From: an uncultured Polaribacter sp.
GTDB lineage: Bacteria > Bacteroidota > Bacteroidia > Flavobacteriales > Flavobacteriaceae
Assembly: GCA_937936695.1 (NCBI GenBank)
Contig: CALHCK010000237.1
Coordinates: 1 to 5,364, forward strand
Direction: 5' to 3'
Length of the DNA: 5,364 bases
A model generated the notes under the pieces. That model had not been told where the DNA came from, made no database searches, and saw nothing but the letters and a program-made list of their open reading frames with translations. Positions 1 to 5,364 of the stretch are shown piece by piece (position 1 is the first letter of the stretch; each line of letters begins with the position of its first letter). The position numbers and the translations under genes were made by a program.

Positions 1-2161
1 TGAAAATCAATATGTAATAACAACCTCTAAACTTATTTGTAAAGTAGAAAAAATTAATTTACAGGTTAGTTTATATGATGCTAAAGATTTACAAATAATT
101 AATCAAGATGAAATAGGTTTTCATTGGGAAGAAAGTTATGAGTACGGAGGAGATATTGTAAAAATGAGTAAGGTTTGTCAAAAATCTGAAAGTTATTACG
201 GTTTAGGAGATAAACCTGTAGATGTAAATATTAAAGGAAAACGTTTTGAAAACTGGGTTACAGATTCTTATGCCTTTGGTAAAAACACAGACCCAATTTA
301 TAAAGCCATTCCTTTTTATACAGCTGTTCATGGTGGCAAATCGTACGGAATTTTCTTTGACAATACGTTTAAAACACATTTTGATTTTGCTCATGAAAGA
401 AGAAACGTTTCTAGTTTCTGGGCTCAAGGTGGAGAAATGAATTACTACTTTATCTATGGTCCAAAAATGGAAGATGTAGTAATTAATTATACAGATTTAA
501 CAGGTAAACCACATGCACTGCCTCCATTATGGGCGCTTGGTTTTCATCAATGTAAATGGAGTTATTACCCAGAAAGTAATGTAAAGGAAATTACAAAAAC
601 CTTTAGAGATTTAAAAATACCATGTGATGCTATTTATTTAGATATAGATTATATGGATGGTTTCCGTTGCTTTACATGGGATAAAAATCATTTTCCAGAC
701 CCTAAAAGAATGGTTAAAGAACTAGAAGATGATGGTTTTAAAACTGTGGTTATTATAGATCCGGGTATTAAAATAGATTTAGAATACGATGTTTTTAAAG
801 AAGCTTTAGATAAAGATTATTTCTGTAAGCGTGCAGATGGTCCTTACATGAAAGGTAAGGTTTGGCCAGGGGAATGTTATTTTCCGGACTTTACAAAACC
901 TGAAGTTAGAGATTGGTGGCAAGGTTTATTTCAAGAATTAATTGAAGATATAGGAGTTAAAGGTGTTTGGAATGATATGAATGAGCCTGCTGTTATGGAT
1001 GTTCCTAACAAATCTTTTCCTAATGATGTACGTCATGATTATGACGGAAACCCATGCTCTCATAGAAAAGCACACAATGTTTACGGAATGCAAATGGCAC
1101 GTGCTACCTACCATGGTTTAAAAAAATATGCATATCCAAAGCGTCCGTTTGTTATTACAAGGGCTGCCTATTCAGGAACACAACGTTACACATCTACTTG
1201 GATGGGAGATAATGTTGCTACATGGGAACATTTAGCAATAGCTAATAATCAAGCACAAAGAATGGCTATGTCTGGTTTTTCTTTTGCAGGTAGTGATATT
1301 GGAGGATTTGCAGAACAGCCACAAGGAGAATTATTTGCTCGTTGGATTCAGTTAGGAGTATTTCACGCATTCTGTAGAGTTCATTCTTCTGGAGATCATG
1401 GAGACCAAGAACCATGGGTATTTGGAGAGGAAATTACAGATATCGTGCGTAAATTTGTAGAGCTTAGATATCAACTTTTACCATACTTATATACTGCTTT
1501 TTGGAATCACATTAAAAAAGGAACTCCAATTTTAAAATCATTAGTATTATTTGATCAAGAAGATACATCTACTCATTATAGAAGTGATGAGTTTATTTAT
1601 GGTGATAAAATTCTAGTATGTCCTATATTAGAACCAAATGCTAAAGGTAGAAGAATGTATATACCAAGAGGTAGATGGTATAATTTTTGGACAGACGAAG
1701 TTGTAGAAGGTGGTAAAGAAATGTGGGTAGATGCAGATATAGATAGCTTACCTATTTTTATTAAAGAAGGTGCTGTAATACCTAAATATCCAGTACAACA
1801 ATATGTAGGAGAAAAAAATATAGATAAAGTTACGTTAGATGTTTACTATAAAATAGGTAAAGAAAACTCTGAGTTATTTGATGATGCGCATGATGGGTAT
1901 GATTATAAAAAAGGGAGATATAGTTTACGTACTTTTAAACTAACAGGTAAAGACAAAGAATTTATTTTACAGCAACATAAAGAGGGTAATTATGATGCTA
2001 ATTATAAAGAGTTTGAGATTATTTTCCATGATTTACCTTTTAAAATAAAGTCTGTACAAATAGATAATGTTACTATTCCGTTAGATAGAATAAATTCTGA
2101 TGGAAAACAATCTATAATTATTGATAAGGAATTTACTGAATTACACTTATTTGGAGAATAA
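1..2161 (+). CDS. GH31 family alpha-glucosidase, 5'-partial
   Basis: Retaining glycoside hydrolase of family 31, most likely an alpha-glucosidase releasing glucose from the non-reducing ends of maltooligosaccharides or related alpha-glucans. The reading frame is open from base 2, so the ATG at 164 is internal: the 54 codons before it (ending in GFHWEESYEYGGDIVKMSK) look like the usual N-terminal beta-sandwich. Numbering from that Met, the (beta/alpha)8 barrel covers roughly 120-450. It has the substrate-binding strand YLDIDYMDGF (158-167), nucleophile Asp271 in GVWNDMNEP, acid/base Asp349 in RYTSTWMGDN, the GSDIGGF loop (376-382) and the FCRVHSS segment (403-409). C-terminal beta domains follow, including the sugar-ring-proximal FIYGDKILVCPIL region (477-489). 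About 719 residues are visible; flavobacterial homologues are, from memory, near 800, so roughly 80 are missing. Tandem stops TAA TAG end it. No terminator follows. Exact substrate specificity and cell location cannot be read because the N-terminus is absent. Confidence 0.95.
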   Translation, partial: ENQYVITTSKLICKVEKINLQVSLYDAKDLQIINQDEIGFHWEESYEYGGDIVKMSKVCQKSESYYGLGDKPVDVNIKGKRFENWVTDSYAFGKNTDPIYKAIPFYTAVHGGKSYGIFFDNTFKTHFDFAHERRNVSSFWAQGGEMNYYFIYGPKMEDVVINYTDLTGKPHALPPLWALGFHQCKWSYYPESNVKEITKTFRDLKIPCDAIYLDIDYMDGFRCFTWDKNHFPDPKRMVKELEDDGFKTVVIIDPGIKIDLEYDVFKEALDKDYFCKRADGPYMKGKVWPGECYFPDFTKPEVRDWWQGLFQELIEDIGVKGVWNDMNEPAVMDVPNKSFPNDVRHDYDGNPCSHRKAHNVYGMQMARATYHGLKKYAYPKRPFVITRAAYSGTQRYTSTWMGDNVATWEHLAIANNQAQRMAMSGFSFAGSDIGGFAEQPQGELFARWIQLGVFHAFCRVHSSGDHGDQEPWVFGEEITDIVRKFVELRYQLLPYLYTAFWNHIKKGTPILKSLVLFDQEDTSTHYRSDEFIYGDKILVCPILEPNAKGRRMYIPRGRWYNFWTDEVVEGGKEMWVDADIDSLPIFIKEGAVIPKYPVQQYVGEKNIDKVTLDVYYKIGKENSELFDDAHDGYDYKKGRYSLRTFKLTGKDKEFILQQHKEGNYDANYKEFEIIFHDLPFKIKSVQIDNVTIPLDRINSDGKQSIIIDKEFTELHLFGE

Positions 2162-2186
2162 TAGTACTTTTATAGTTATACATTCA

Positions 2187-2202
2187 TCACTGAAAACAGT
2201 GA
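2187..2202. promoter_or_regulatory. Palindromic operator of sRNA cassette 1
   Basis: Perfect inverted repeat TCACTG-AAAA-CAGTGA, 16 bp. Its centre is 57.5 bp upstream of the first base of the -7 box of cassette 1, about -71 from the expected transcription start, a position typical of an activator touching RNA polymerase from upstream. No T-tract follows, so it is not a terminator for the preceding GH31 gene. The same palindrome recurs at the same relative place in cassettes 2 and 3. The binding protein is unknown. Confidence 0.75.
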
Positions 2203-2212
2203 GTTAAAAATT

Positions 2213-2259
2213 ACCCTATAAATGGGTATTGTGTACAAACTAGTAAAGCTCTAAATTTG
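2213..2259 (+). promoter_or_regulatory. Promoter of sRNA cassette 1 with ACCC-GGGT box
   Basis: Bacteroidetes-type promoter: -33 TTG at 2229-2231, 20 bp spacer, -7 box TAAATTTG at 2252-2259 (consensus TAnnTTTG). Fused to the -33 is a 19-base element, ACCCTATAAATGGGTATTG (2213-2231), containing an ACCC/GGGT inverted repeat. It begins exactly 10 bp after the operator, as in the other two cassettes. Expected transcription start is about 2265. Confidence 0.75.
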
Positions 2260-2264
2260 TAGTG

Positions 2265-2369
2265 TAAGTAATCTTTTTCCCACGGTATTTCATAGTTGCT
2301 GTTAGGTTACTTAATATATTTGTTTAACACAAAAGCGGTTGATTGTTTTTTACATCATCCGCTTTTTTT
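2265..2369 (+). ncRNA. Putative small RNA 1 of a three-member array
   Basis: Predicted transcript of about 105 nt between a good promoter and an intrinsic terminator, with no start codon followed by a plausible frame, so a non-coding RNA is the best reading. Its 5' end, TAAGTAATCT (2265-2274), can pair with AGGTTACTTA (2304-2313), ten pairs with one G-U, forming a 5' stem-loop. An unpaired AT-rich linker with ATATTTGTTTAACA (2316-2329) follows and sits one base before the terminator stem. The TGTAAGTAA start and the linker recur in small RNA 2; the linker also recurs in RNA 3. Target and function are unknown. I do not recognise a named RNA family; the ends are inferred from the sequence only. 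Confidence 0.65.
2331..2369 (+). terminator. Intrinsic terminator of small RNA 1
   Basis: Stem AAAAGCGGTTGAT (2331-2343) pairs with ATCATCCGCTTTT (2354-2366), 12 of 13 positions matched (one T-T mismatch), around a 10-nt loop. A run of seven T (2363-2369) follows the GC core. Strong intrinsic terminator on the + strand. Confidence 0.85.
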
Positions 2370-2405
2370 ATGTTAAAAAATAATCAAATATTAAAAAAAA
2401 ACAGC

Positions 2406-2421
2406 TAACTGTTTTCAGTGA
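2406..2421. promoter_or_regulatory. Palindromic operator of sRNA cassette 2
   Basis: TAACTG-TTTT-CAGTGA, the same palindrome as in cassette 1 with one mismatch in the left arm and the central four bases in the opposite orientation (TTTT instead of AAAA). The centre is again 57.5 bp from the -7 box start and the site ends 10 bp before the ACCCC box. Confidence 0.7.
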
Positions 2422-2431
2422 TTAAAAAATA

Positions 2432-2478
2432 ACCCCATAAATGGGTATTGCATCAAACACATTTCTGGTATATATTTG
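2432..2478 (+). promoter_or_regulatory. Promoter of sRNA cassette 2 with ACCCC-GGGT box
   Basis: Element ACCCCATAAATGGGTATTG (2432-2450) differs from that of cassette 1 at one base. Within it CCCAT-AA-ATGGG is a perfect inverted repeat. The -33 TTG is 2448-2450, spacer 20 bp, -7 box TATATTTG at 2471-2478, a perfect match to TAnnTTTG. Expected start is about 2485. Confidence 0.78.
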
Positions 2479-2484
2479 TACATG

Positions 2485-2580
2485 TAAGTAAACTTTTAAT
2501 ATTTAATATATTGTAAAGTTACGAGTTAAGTATATTGTAACACTAAAGCGATTAAAGAAACCCAGACTTTAATCGCTTTT
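2485..2580 (+). ncRNA. Putative small RNA 2 of a three-member array
   Basis: Predicted transcript of about 96 nt with the same plan as small RNA 1. The start region ATGTAAGTAAACTTTT resembles the TGTAAGTAATCTTTTT of RNA 1. GTAAACTTT (2488-2496) pairs with AAAGTTAC (2515-2522) leaving one bulged A, giving a 5' stem-loop in the matching place. The linker ATATTGTAACA (2532-2542) is two bases before the terminator stem. The only ATG (2482) is followed directly by TAA, so it does not encode a peptide from that start. RNA 1 and RNA 2 also share TTAC...TTAA/TAAG...TATATT and the AAAGCG of the terminator, so they look like diverged duplicates. Function and target are unknown. Confidence 0.65.
2545..2580 (+). 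terminator. Intrinsic terminator of small RNA 2
   Basis: Perfect 13-bp stem: AAAGCGATTAAAG (2545-2557) with CTTTAATCGCTTT (2567-2579), 9-nt loop, ending in TTTT then GTAATTT. The terminal T-tract is short, but the stem is long and perfect. Confidence 0.85.
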
Positions 2581-2608
2581 GTAATTTAGATATTTATAAG
2601 ATTAGAAT

Positions 2609-2626
2609 CTCACTGTTTTCAGTGAG
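2609..2626. promoter_or_regulatory. Upstream operator copy A of sRNA cassette 3
   Basis: Perfect 18-bp palindrome CTCACTG-TTTT-CAGTGAG. It is an extra copy found only in cassette 3, centred 22 bp (about two helical turns) upstream of copy B, so two dimers bound here would sit on the same DNA face. It lies at about -93 from the predicted start. Confidence 0.75.
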
Positions 2627-2630
2627 TTAC

Positions 2631-2648
2631 CTCACTGAAAACAGTGAG
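2631..2648. promoter_or_regulatory. Proximal operator copy B of sRNA cassette 3
   Basis: Perfect 18-bp palindrome CTCACTG-AAAA-CAGTGAG, the exact reverse complement of copy A and separated from it by TTAC. Its 16-bp core ends 10 bp before the ACCCC box and its centre is 57.5 bp from the -7 box start, identical to cassettes 1 and 2. Confidence 0.78.
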
Positions 2649-2657
2649 TGTAAATAA

Positions 2658-2704
2658 ACCCCATAAAAAGCTATTGTACTAAGGTAACTATCTCTCTATC
2701 TTTG
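2658..2704 (+). promoter_or_regulatory. Promoter of sRNA cassette 3 with degenerate ACCCC box
   Basis: The element starts ACCCCATAAA as in cassette 2, but the GGGT half is replaced by AAGC before the conserved TATTG. The -33 TTG is 2674-2676, spacer 20 bp, -7 box TATCTTTG at 2697-2704, a perfect TAnnTTTG match. Expected start is about 2711. Confidence 0.75.
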
Positions 2705-2710
2705 TTATAA

Positions 2711-2794
2711 TATTTATTTTTCTTGTTCATTAAAAAAGTTTAATATTTATTTTTTCATATTGTTTAACATGAAAAATCAAGAAATTGATTTTTT
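2711..2794 (+). ncRNA. Putative small RNA 3, divergent member of the array
   Basis: Predicted transcript of about 84 nt. Its body is much more T-rich than RNAs 1 and 2, lacks their TAAGTAA 5' stem-loop, and contains a 14-base direct repeat, TAATATTTATTTTT, near 2708 and again at 2741. It keeps the linker ATATTGTTTAACA (2757-2769), two bases before a terminator hairpin, which is the main reason to count it as a relative. The ATG at 2769 opens a frame that runs through the terminators and into prfA antisense, so it is not taken as a gene. If the first terminator leaks, the transcript would end at the second hairpin near 2831. Confidence 0.5.
2772..2794 (+). terminator. Intrinsic terminator of small RNA 3
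   Basis: Nine-pair stem AAAAATCAA (2772-2780) with TTGATTTTT (2785-2793) closed by a GAAA tetraloop (GNRA type) and ending in a T run. The stem is AU-rich and therefore weaker than the terminators of RNAs 1 and 2. Confidence 0.65.
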
Positions 2795-2798
2795 AACC

Positions 2799-2831
2799 AA
2801 AAAAACCTCAAAACTAAGTTTTGAGGTTTTT
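2799..2831 (-). terminator. Intrinsic terminator of prfA, probably bidirectional
   Basis: Inverted repeat AAAAACCTCAAAACT (2801-2815) and AGTTTTGAGGTTTTT (2817-2831), loop effectively about five bases. Read on the minus strand it is followed by seven T (A run 2799-2805) and lies 20 bp past the prfA stop. On the plus strand it also ends in TTTTTATTTTT, so it could stop leftover transcription from the sRNA array. Confidence 0.85.
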
Positions 2832-2851
2832 ATTTTTAATGAAAAAAGCTA

Positions 2852-3928
2852 CTATATTCCGTCTCCTAATTCTTTTAGTTTTTCTGTATTTTCAGCTAAC
2901 ATTAATTCGTCTATAATTTTTTGAATATCTCCATTCACTATATTAGACAAATCATATAATGTTAATCCTATTCTATGATCTGTTACACGACCTTGTGGGT
3001 AATTATAAGTTCTAATTTTAGCACTTCTATCTCCTGAAGACACCATAGACCCTCTTTTTAGAGCATCTTCGGCATTTTTCTTAGCCAACTCCATATCATA
3101 TAAACGAGAACGTAATACTTTAAATGCTTTTTCTTTGTTTTTATGCTGCGATTTTTGATCTTGACATTGAGCTACTAAACCTGTAGGTATGTGAGTTAAT
3201 CTTACAGCTGAATACGTTGTGTTAACAGACTGCCCTCCAGGACCTGATGAACAGAAAAAATCGATTCTTACATCTTTAGGGTTAATTTCTACATCAAATT
3301 CTTCTGCTTCAGGAAAAACCATACATGTTGCTGCAGATGTATGAACACGTCCTTGAGTTTCAGTTTGAGGTACTCTTTGTACACGATGAACCCCTGCTTC
3401 AAATTTTAATATTCCGTAAACATCATTACCTGTTACCTCAAATTGTATTTCTTTAAAACCTCCATTAGTACCTTCAGAATAATCTACAGTAGAAACTTTC
3501 CATCCTTTAGATTCACAATACTTACTATACATTCTAAATAAATCACCAGCAAAAATACTAGCTTCATCTCCTCCTGCCCCTGCACGTAACTCTACCACAG
3601 CATTTTTAGAATCTTCCGGATCTTTAGGTATCAATAAAAACTTAATTTCTTCTTCTAATTCAGGAATCCTAGTATTGGCTTCATCTATCTCCATTTTAGC
3701 CATTTCTACCATTTCAGCATCAGAACCATCAGAAATAATTTCTTTTGCTTCATCTATATTGTTCATTAAAGTTTGATACTCATCTCCTTTTTTAACAACA
3801 TCTCCTAAATCTTTATATTCTTTACTTAATTGCGCATAACGCTTTTGATCCATAATGATTTCTGGCTGAATAATTAAATCAGAGACCTCATCATATCGTT
3901 GCTTTACAATTCTTAATTTATCTAACAT
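2852..3928 (-). CDS. prfA: Peptide chain release factor 1 (RF1)
   Basis: Class I release factor that reads stop codons UAA and UAG in the ribosomal A site and triggers hydrolysis of peptidyl-tRNA; cytoplasmic, essential in most bacteria. At 358 residues it has the usual full RF1 length. The helical N-terminal domain covers about 1-100. The PCRF region has GAGGDEAS at 117-124. The stop-codon recognition tripeptide PQT (187-189, in HRVQRVPQTETQGR) is the P-x-T form that marks RF1 and excludes RF2 (SPF). The catalytic GGQ is 231-233 within SSGPGGQSVN; Gln233 is the residue methylated by PrmC in known RF1s. The tail carries RTYNYPQGRVTDHR (306-319). The start ATG at 3926-3928 gives the standard MLDKLRIVKQRYDEV opening of flavobacterial RF1. 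No partner gene lies directly downstream; it is monocistronic on its 3' side, ending at the hairpin 2799-2831. Confidence 0.99.
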   Translation of the reverse strand: MLDKLRIVKQRYDEVSDLIIQPEIIMDQKRYAQLSKEYKDLGDVVKKGDEYQTLMNNIDEAKEIISDGSDAEMVEMAKMEIDEANTRIPELEEEIKFLLIPKDPEDSKNAVVELRAGAGGDEASIFAGDLFRMYSKYCESKGWKVSTVDYSEGTNGGFKEIQFEVTGNDVYGILKFEAGVHRVQRVPQTETQGRVHTSAATCMVFPEAEEFDVEINPKDVRIDFFCSSGPGGQSVNTTYSAVRLTHIPTGLVAQCQDQKSQHKNKEKAFKVLRSRLYDMELAKKNAEDALKRGSMVSSGDRSAKIRTYNYPQGRVTDHRIGLTLYDLSNIVNGDIQKIIDELMLAENTEKLKELGDGI

Positions 3929-4161
3929 CGGCTATCTTATCTTGGTGTGCGAATTTACAATTTTTATAGGTATGTTTAAAGAGAGGTAAACAATTTTATA
4001 AAATAATTAATCTCATTTGTATTTTACTAACTAATATTTTAAAATCATAAAGTAAAATTATTATCAAAAGAATATCTATAAACTAAAACAATTTTAAAAT
4101 TTTCTTTTTATCATTTAAAAAACTCAAATAAATTTTATATTTACAATCAAATAAAAAAATT
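3929..4161. other. Divergent intergenic region between prfA and lipoprotein gene
   Basis: A 233-bp, very AT-rich spacer that must hold the outward promoters of both flanking genes. For prfA (minus strand) the best -7 candidate is TAAATTCG, complement of 3950-3957, one base off TAnnTTTG and without a properly spaced TTG, so it is weak. For the lipoprotein see the separate entry. No operator palindrome of the sRNA-array type, no tRNA and no convincing hairpin was seen here. Confidence 0.5.
4136..4143 (+). promoter_or_regulatory. Candidate -7 box of lipoprotein gene
   Basis: TATATTTA matches TAnnTTTG except for the last base and would give a leader of about 12-18 nt. No clear TTG lies at the -33 spacing. 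The bases before the ATG (AATAAAAAAATT) are A-rich, as is usual for translation starts in Flavobacteria that lack a Shine-Dalgarno sequence. Confidence 0.3.
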
Positions 4162-5364
4162 ATGAAGAAAATTTATGTTTTAGCAATATGTGCTGCCTTT
4201 GCATTAAACACATCTTGTAAGAAAAATGATGAAAAAGAAGATGAAATAGTTATTTCAGGTTCTCTTAATGTTGAAGAGGGTAAAAAACAATTAGAACAAA
4301 ACAGCATTAATTTTTTAAACAAAATAGAGTCATTAAAAGATGATACTGCTTTGAATGAAATGATTGACTTAGCTGAGTTTTTAAACAATCCTTCTCCAAA
4401 CGCAAATACATTTGAAAAAAGTTTTTATAAGACCTTATCTAATGTATCTGAATTAAATAATAAGGATGTAAATGCCTTTAACACAAAACAAGCAATTGCT
4501 CTTGTTGATGAAAAACCTCTGTTATCAGATTTTAACAATGAAAAAGGAATTTATACCTGGAATTCTAATACAGAGGAATTTGATTTTACAGGACCTAGTG
4601 ATGATATCGTTTACAATTTTTCTTATGATAATGGAAAAAATGCAACATTTACTGTTACAGATTTTAATACAGAGATTTCGGAAAATGAAGAACTACCTAC
4701 ATTAGCAAAAGCTAATCTTAAAATTGATAATATAACTGTTTTCAATCAAGAATTCTCTGCATCAATTAATAAGACTCAATTATTACCTAATACCGTTAAA
4801 AACACAACTAGTATTGGTGGTTTTTCTTTTATTAGCTCTTATGACAATAGTAATAATAAAGAAATAAATGAAACAACAGAGATTAAAATAAATAATGAGG
4901 TTATTACAAGTTTTAAATTAAATTTAAAAGGGAATTTTAATAACGAAAATGGTACTGTTATCGAAGATTTTATTGATAATTCTGCGATTACTTTTAAATT
5001 TTTAGATGCTGCTTTAACAATGAATATTAAAGACTCTAATTTTGATTCTAACAAAGAATACTCTATTGATGACCAAATAGCTTTATTAAATAGTAATTCT
5101 GAATCAGAATTAAGCGTTAATGATAAATCTGTTGCTAAAGGGGAATTCTATAAAGACAAAGATACTTATAAGGATTATGTTTTTAACCCTAGTACTTCTA
5201 ATTATGAATACAAAGAAGTTACTGATGATGTTGTAAATATGAGGTTATTATTTGCAGATAACACTACTTCTGATTTTAATACATATATAGATGGCTCTTT
5301 TACAGAATTAGAAAGTAAATTTGAATCTGTATTTAAATCTTTTGAAAATCTTTTTGATAGTGAA
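4162..5364 (+). CDS. Predicted lipoprotein of unknown function, 3'-partial
   Basis: Open from the ATG at 4162 to the window edge, 401 codons with no stop. The first 19 residues form a type II signal peptide: MKK, a hydrophobic stretch (IYVLAICAAFAL) and a lipobox NTSC with the lipidated Cys at 19. The mature start CKKNDEKEDE is lysine followed by acidic residues, similar to the lipoprotein export signal described in Bacteroidetes (Capnocytophaga-type K followed by D/E), so display on the outer face of the outer membrane is plausible. The rest is rich in Asn, Asp, Ser, Glu and Thr with alternating hydrophobic residues, suggesting a beta-rich extracellular protein; segments LKIDNITVFNQEFSAS (about 190-205) and IKINNEVITSFKLNLKG (about 243-259) look like related beta strands. 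No known domain is recognised. There is no evident partner gene in view; prfA is divergent. Function cannot be assigned. Confidence 0.88.
   Translation, partial: MKKIYVLAICAAFALNTSCKKNDEKEDEIVISGSLNVEEGKKQLEQNSINFLNKIESLKDDTALNEMIDLAEFLNNPSPNANTFEKSFYKTLSNVSELNNKDVNAFNTKQAIALVDEKPLLSDFNNEKGIYTWNSNTEEFDFTGPSDDIVYNFSYDNGKNATFTVTDFNTEISENEELPTLAKANLKIDNITVFNQEFSASINKTQLLPNTVKNTTSIGGFSFISSYDNSNNKEINETTEIKINNEVITSFKLNLKGNFNNENGTVIEDFIDNSAITFKFLDAALTMNIKDSNFDSNKEYSIDDQIALLNSNSESELSVNDKSVAKGEFYKDKDTYKDYVFNPSTSNYEYKEVTDDVVNMRLLFADNTTSDFNTYIDGSFTELESKFESVFKSFENLFDSE

Noticed and set aside
164..166. ATG at 164 as the start of the GH31 gene
   Set aside because: The frame is open back to base 2 and the 54 upstream codons encode family-typical N-terminal sequence, so the true start lies before the window.
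2187..2202. Palindrome after the GH31 stop as a transcription terminator
   Set aside because: No T-tract follows, and the same palindrome recurs upstream of each promoter at fixed spacing, which fits an operator.
2187..2648. CRISPR array or mobile-element repeats
   Set aside because: The palindromic repeats are not regularly spaced (about 219 and 226 bp apart, plus one pair at 22 bp), there are no uniform spacers, no cas or transposase genes and no target-site duplications.
2769..2925. Possible small protein starting at the ATG at 2769
   Set aside because: The frame crosses two terminator hairpins and continues antisense into prfA; its composition is that of chance AT-rich sequence.
3987..3994. 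TAAACAAT upstream of the lipoprotein gene as a pairing site for the sRNA linker
   Set aside because: Only eight AT-rich bases match, which is expected by chance, and the site probably lies outside the lipoprotein transcript.
4173..5054. Short frames on both strands inside the lipoprotein gene
   Set aside because: They are shadows of the 401-codon frame, which alone has a signal peptide, lipobox and A-rich leader.

Overview
The window is AT-rich chromosomal DNA from a member of the Bacteroidetes, most likely a marine-type Flavobacteriaceae. Three things point there: the release factor 1 protein reads like flavobacterial RF1, the promoters carry the Bacteroidetes -33/-7 signature (TTG, 20 bp, TAnnTTTG) instead of -35/-10 boxes, and genes start behind A-rich leaders without Shine-Dalgarno sequences. 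Genus cannot be decided from the sequence.

Layout. Positions 1-2161 (+) hold most of a GH31 alpha-glucosidase whose N-terminus lies outside the window. Positions 2162-2851 hold no protein gene. Instead there is a tandem array of three look-alike transcription cassettes, all on the + strand. Each has a palindromic operator (TCACTG-N4-CAGTGA type), then exactly 10 bp later an ACCC(C/T)ATAAA box ending in the -33 TATTG, then exactly 20 bp later a TAnnTTTG box, then about 85-105 transcribed bases ending in an intrinsic terminator. I read these as three paralogous small RNAs under one shared regulator. Positions 2852-3928 (-) encode peptide chain release factor 1 (prfA), ending at its own terminator facing the array. 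Positions 3929-4161 are a divergent, very AT-rich promoter region. Positions 4162-5364 (+) are the first 401 codons of a lipoprotein of unknown function that runs off the window.

How the parts relate. The GH31 enzyme (alpha-glucan or maltooligosaccharide breakdown), RF1 (translation termination) and the lipoprotein have no evident functional link. The item of most interest is the sRNA array. The operator centre lies 57.5 bp upstream of the -7 box in all three cassettes, which argues for an activator working from about -71. The three RNAs share an ATATTGTTTAACA-like segment directly 5' of the terminator hairpin, the place where a target-pairing region would be exposed. The arrangement resembles in logic, not in sequence, multi-copy co-regulated sRNAs such as Vibrio Qrr RNAs.
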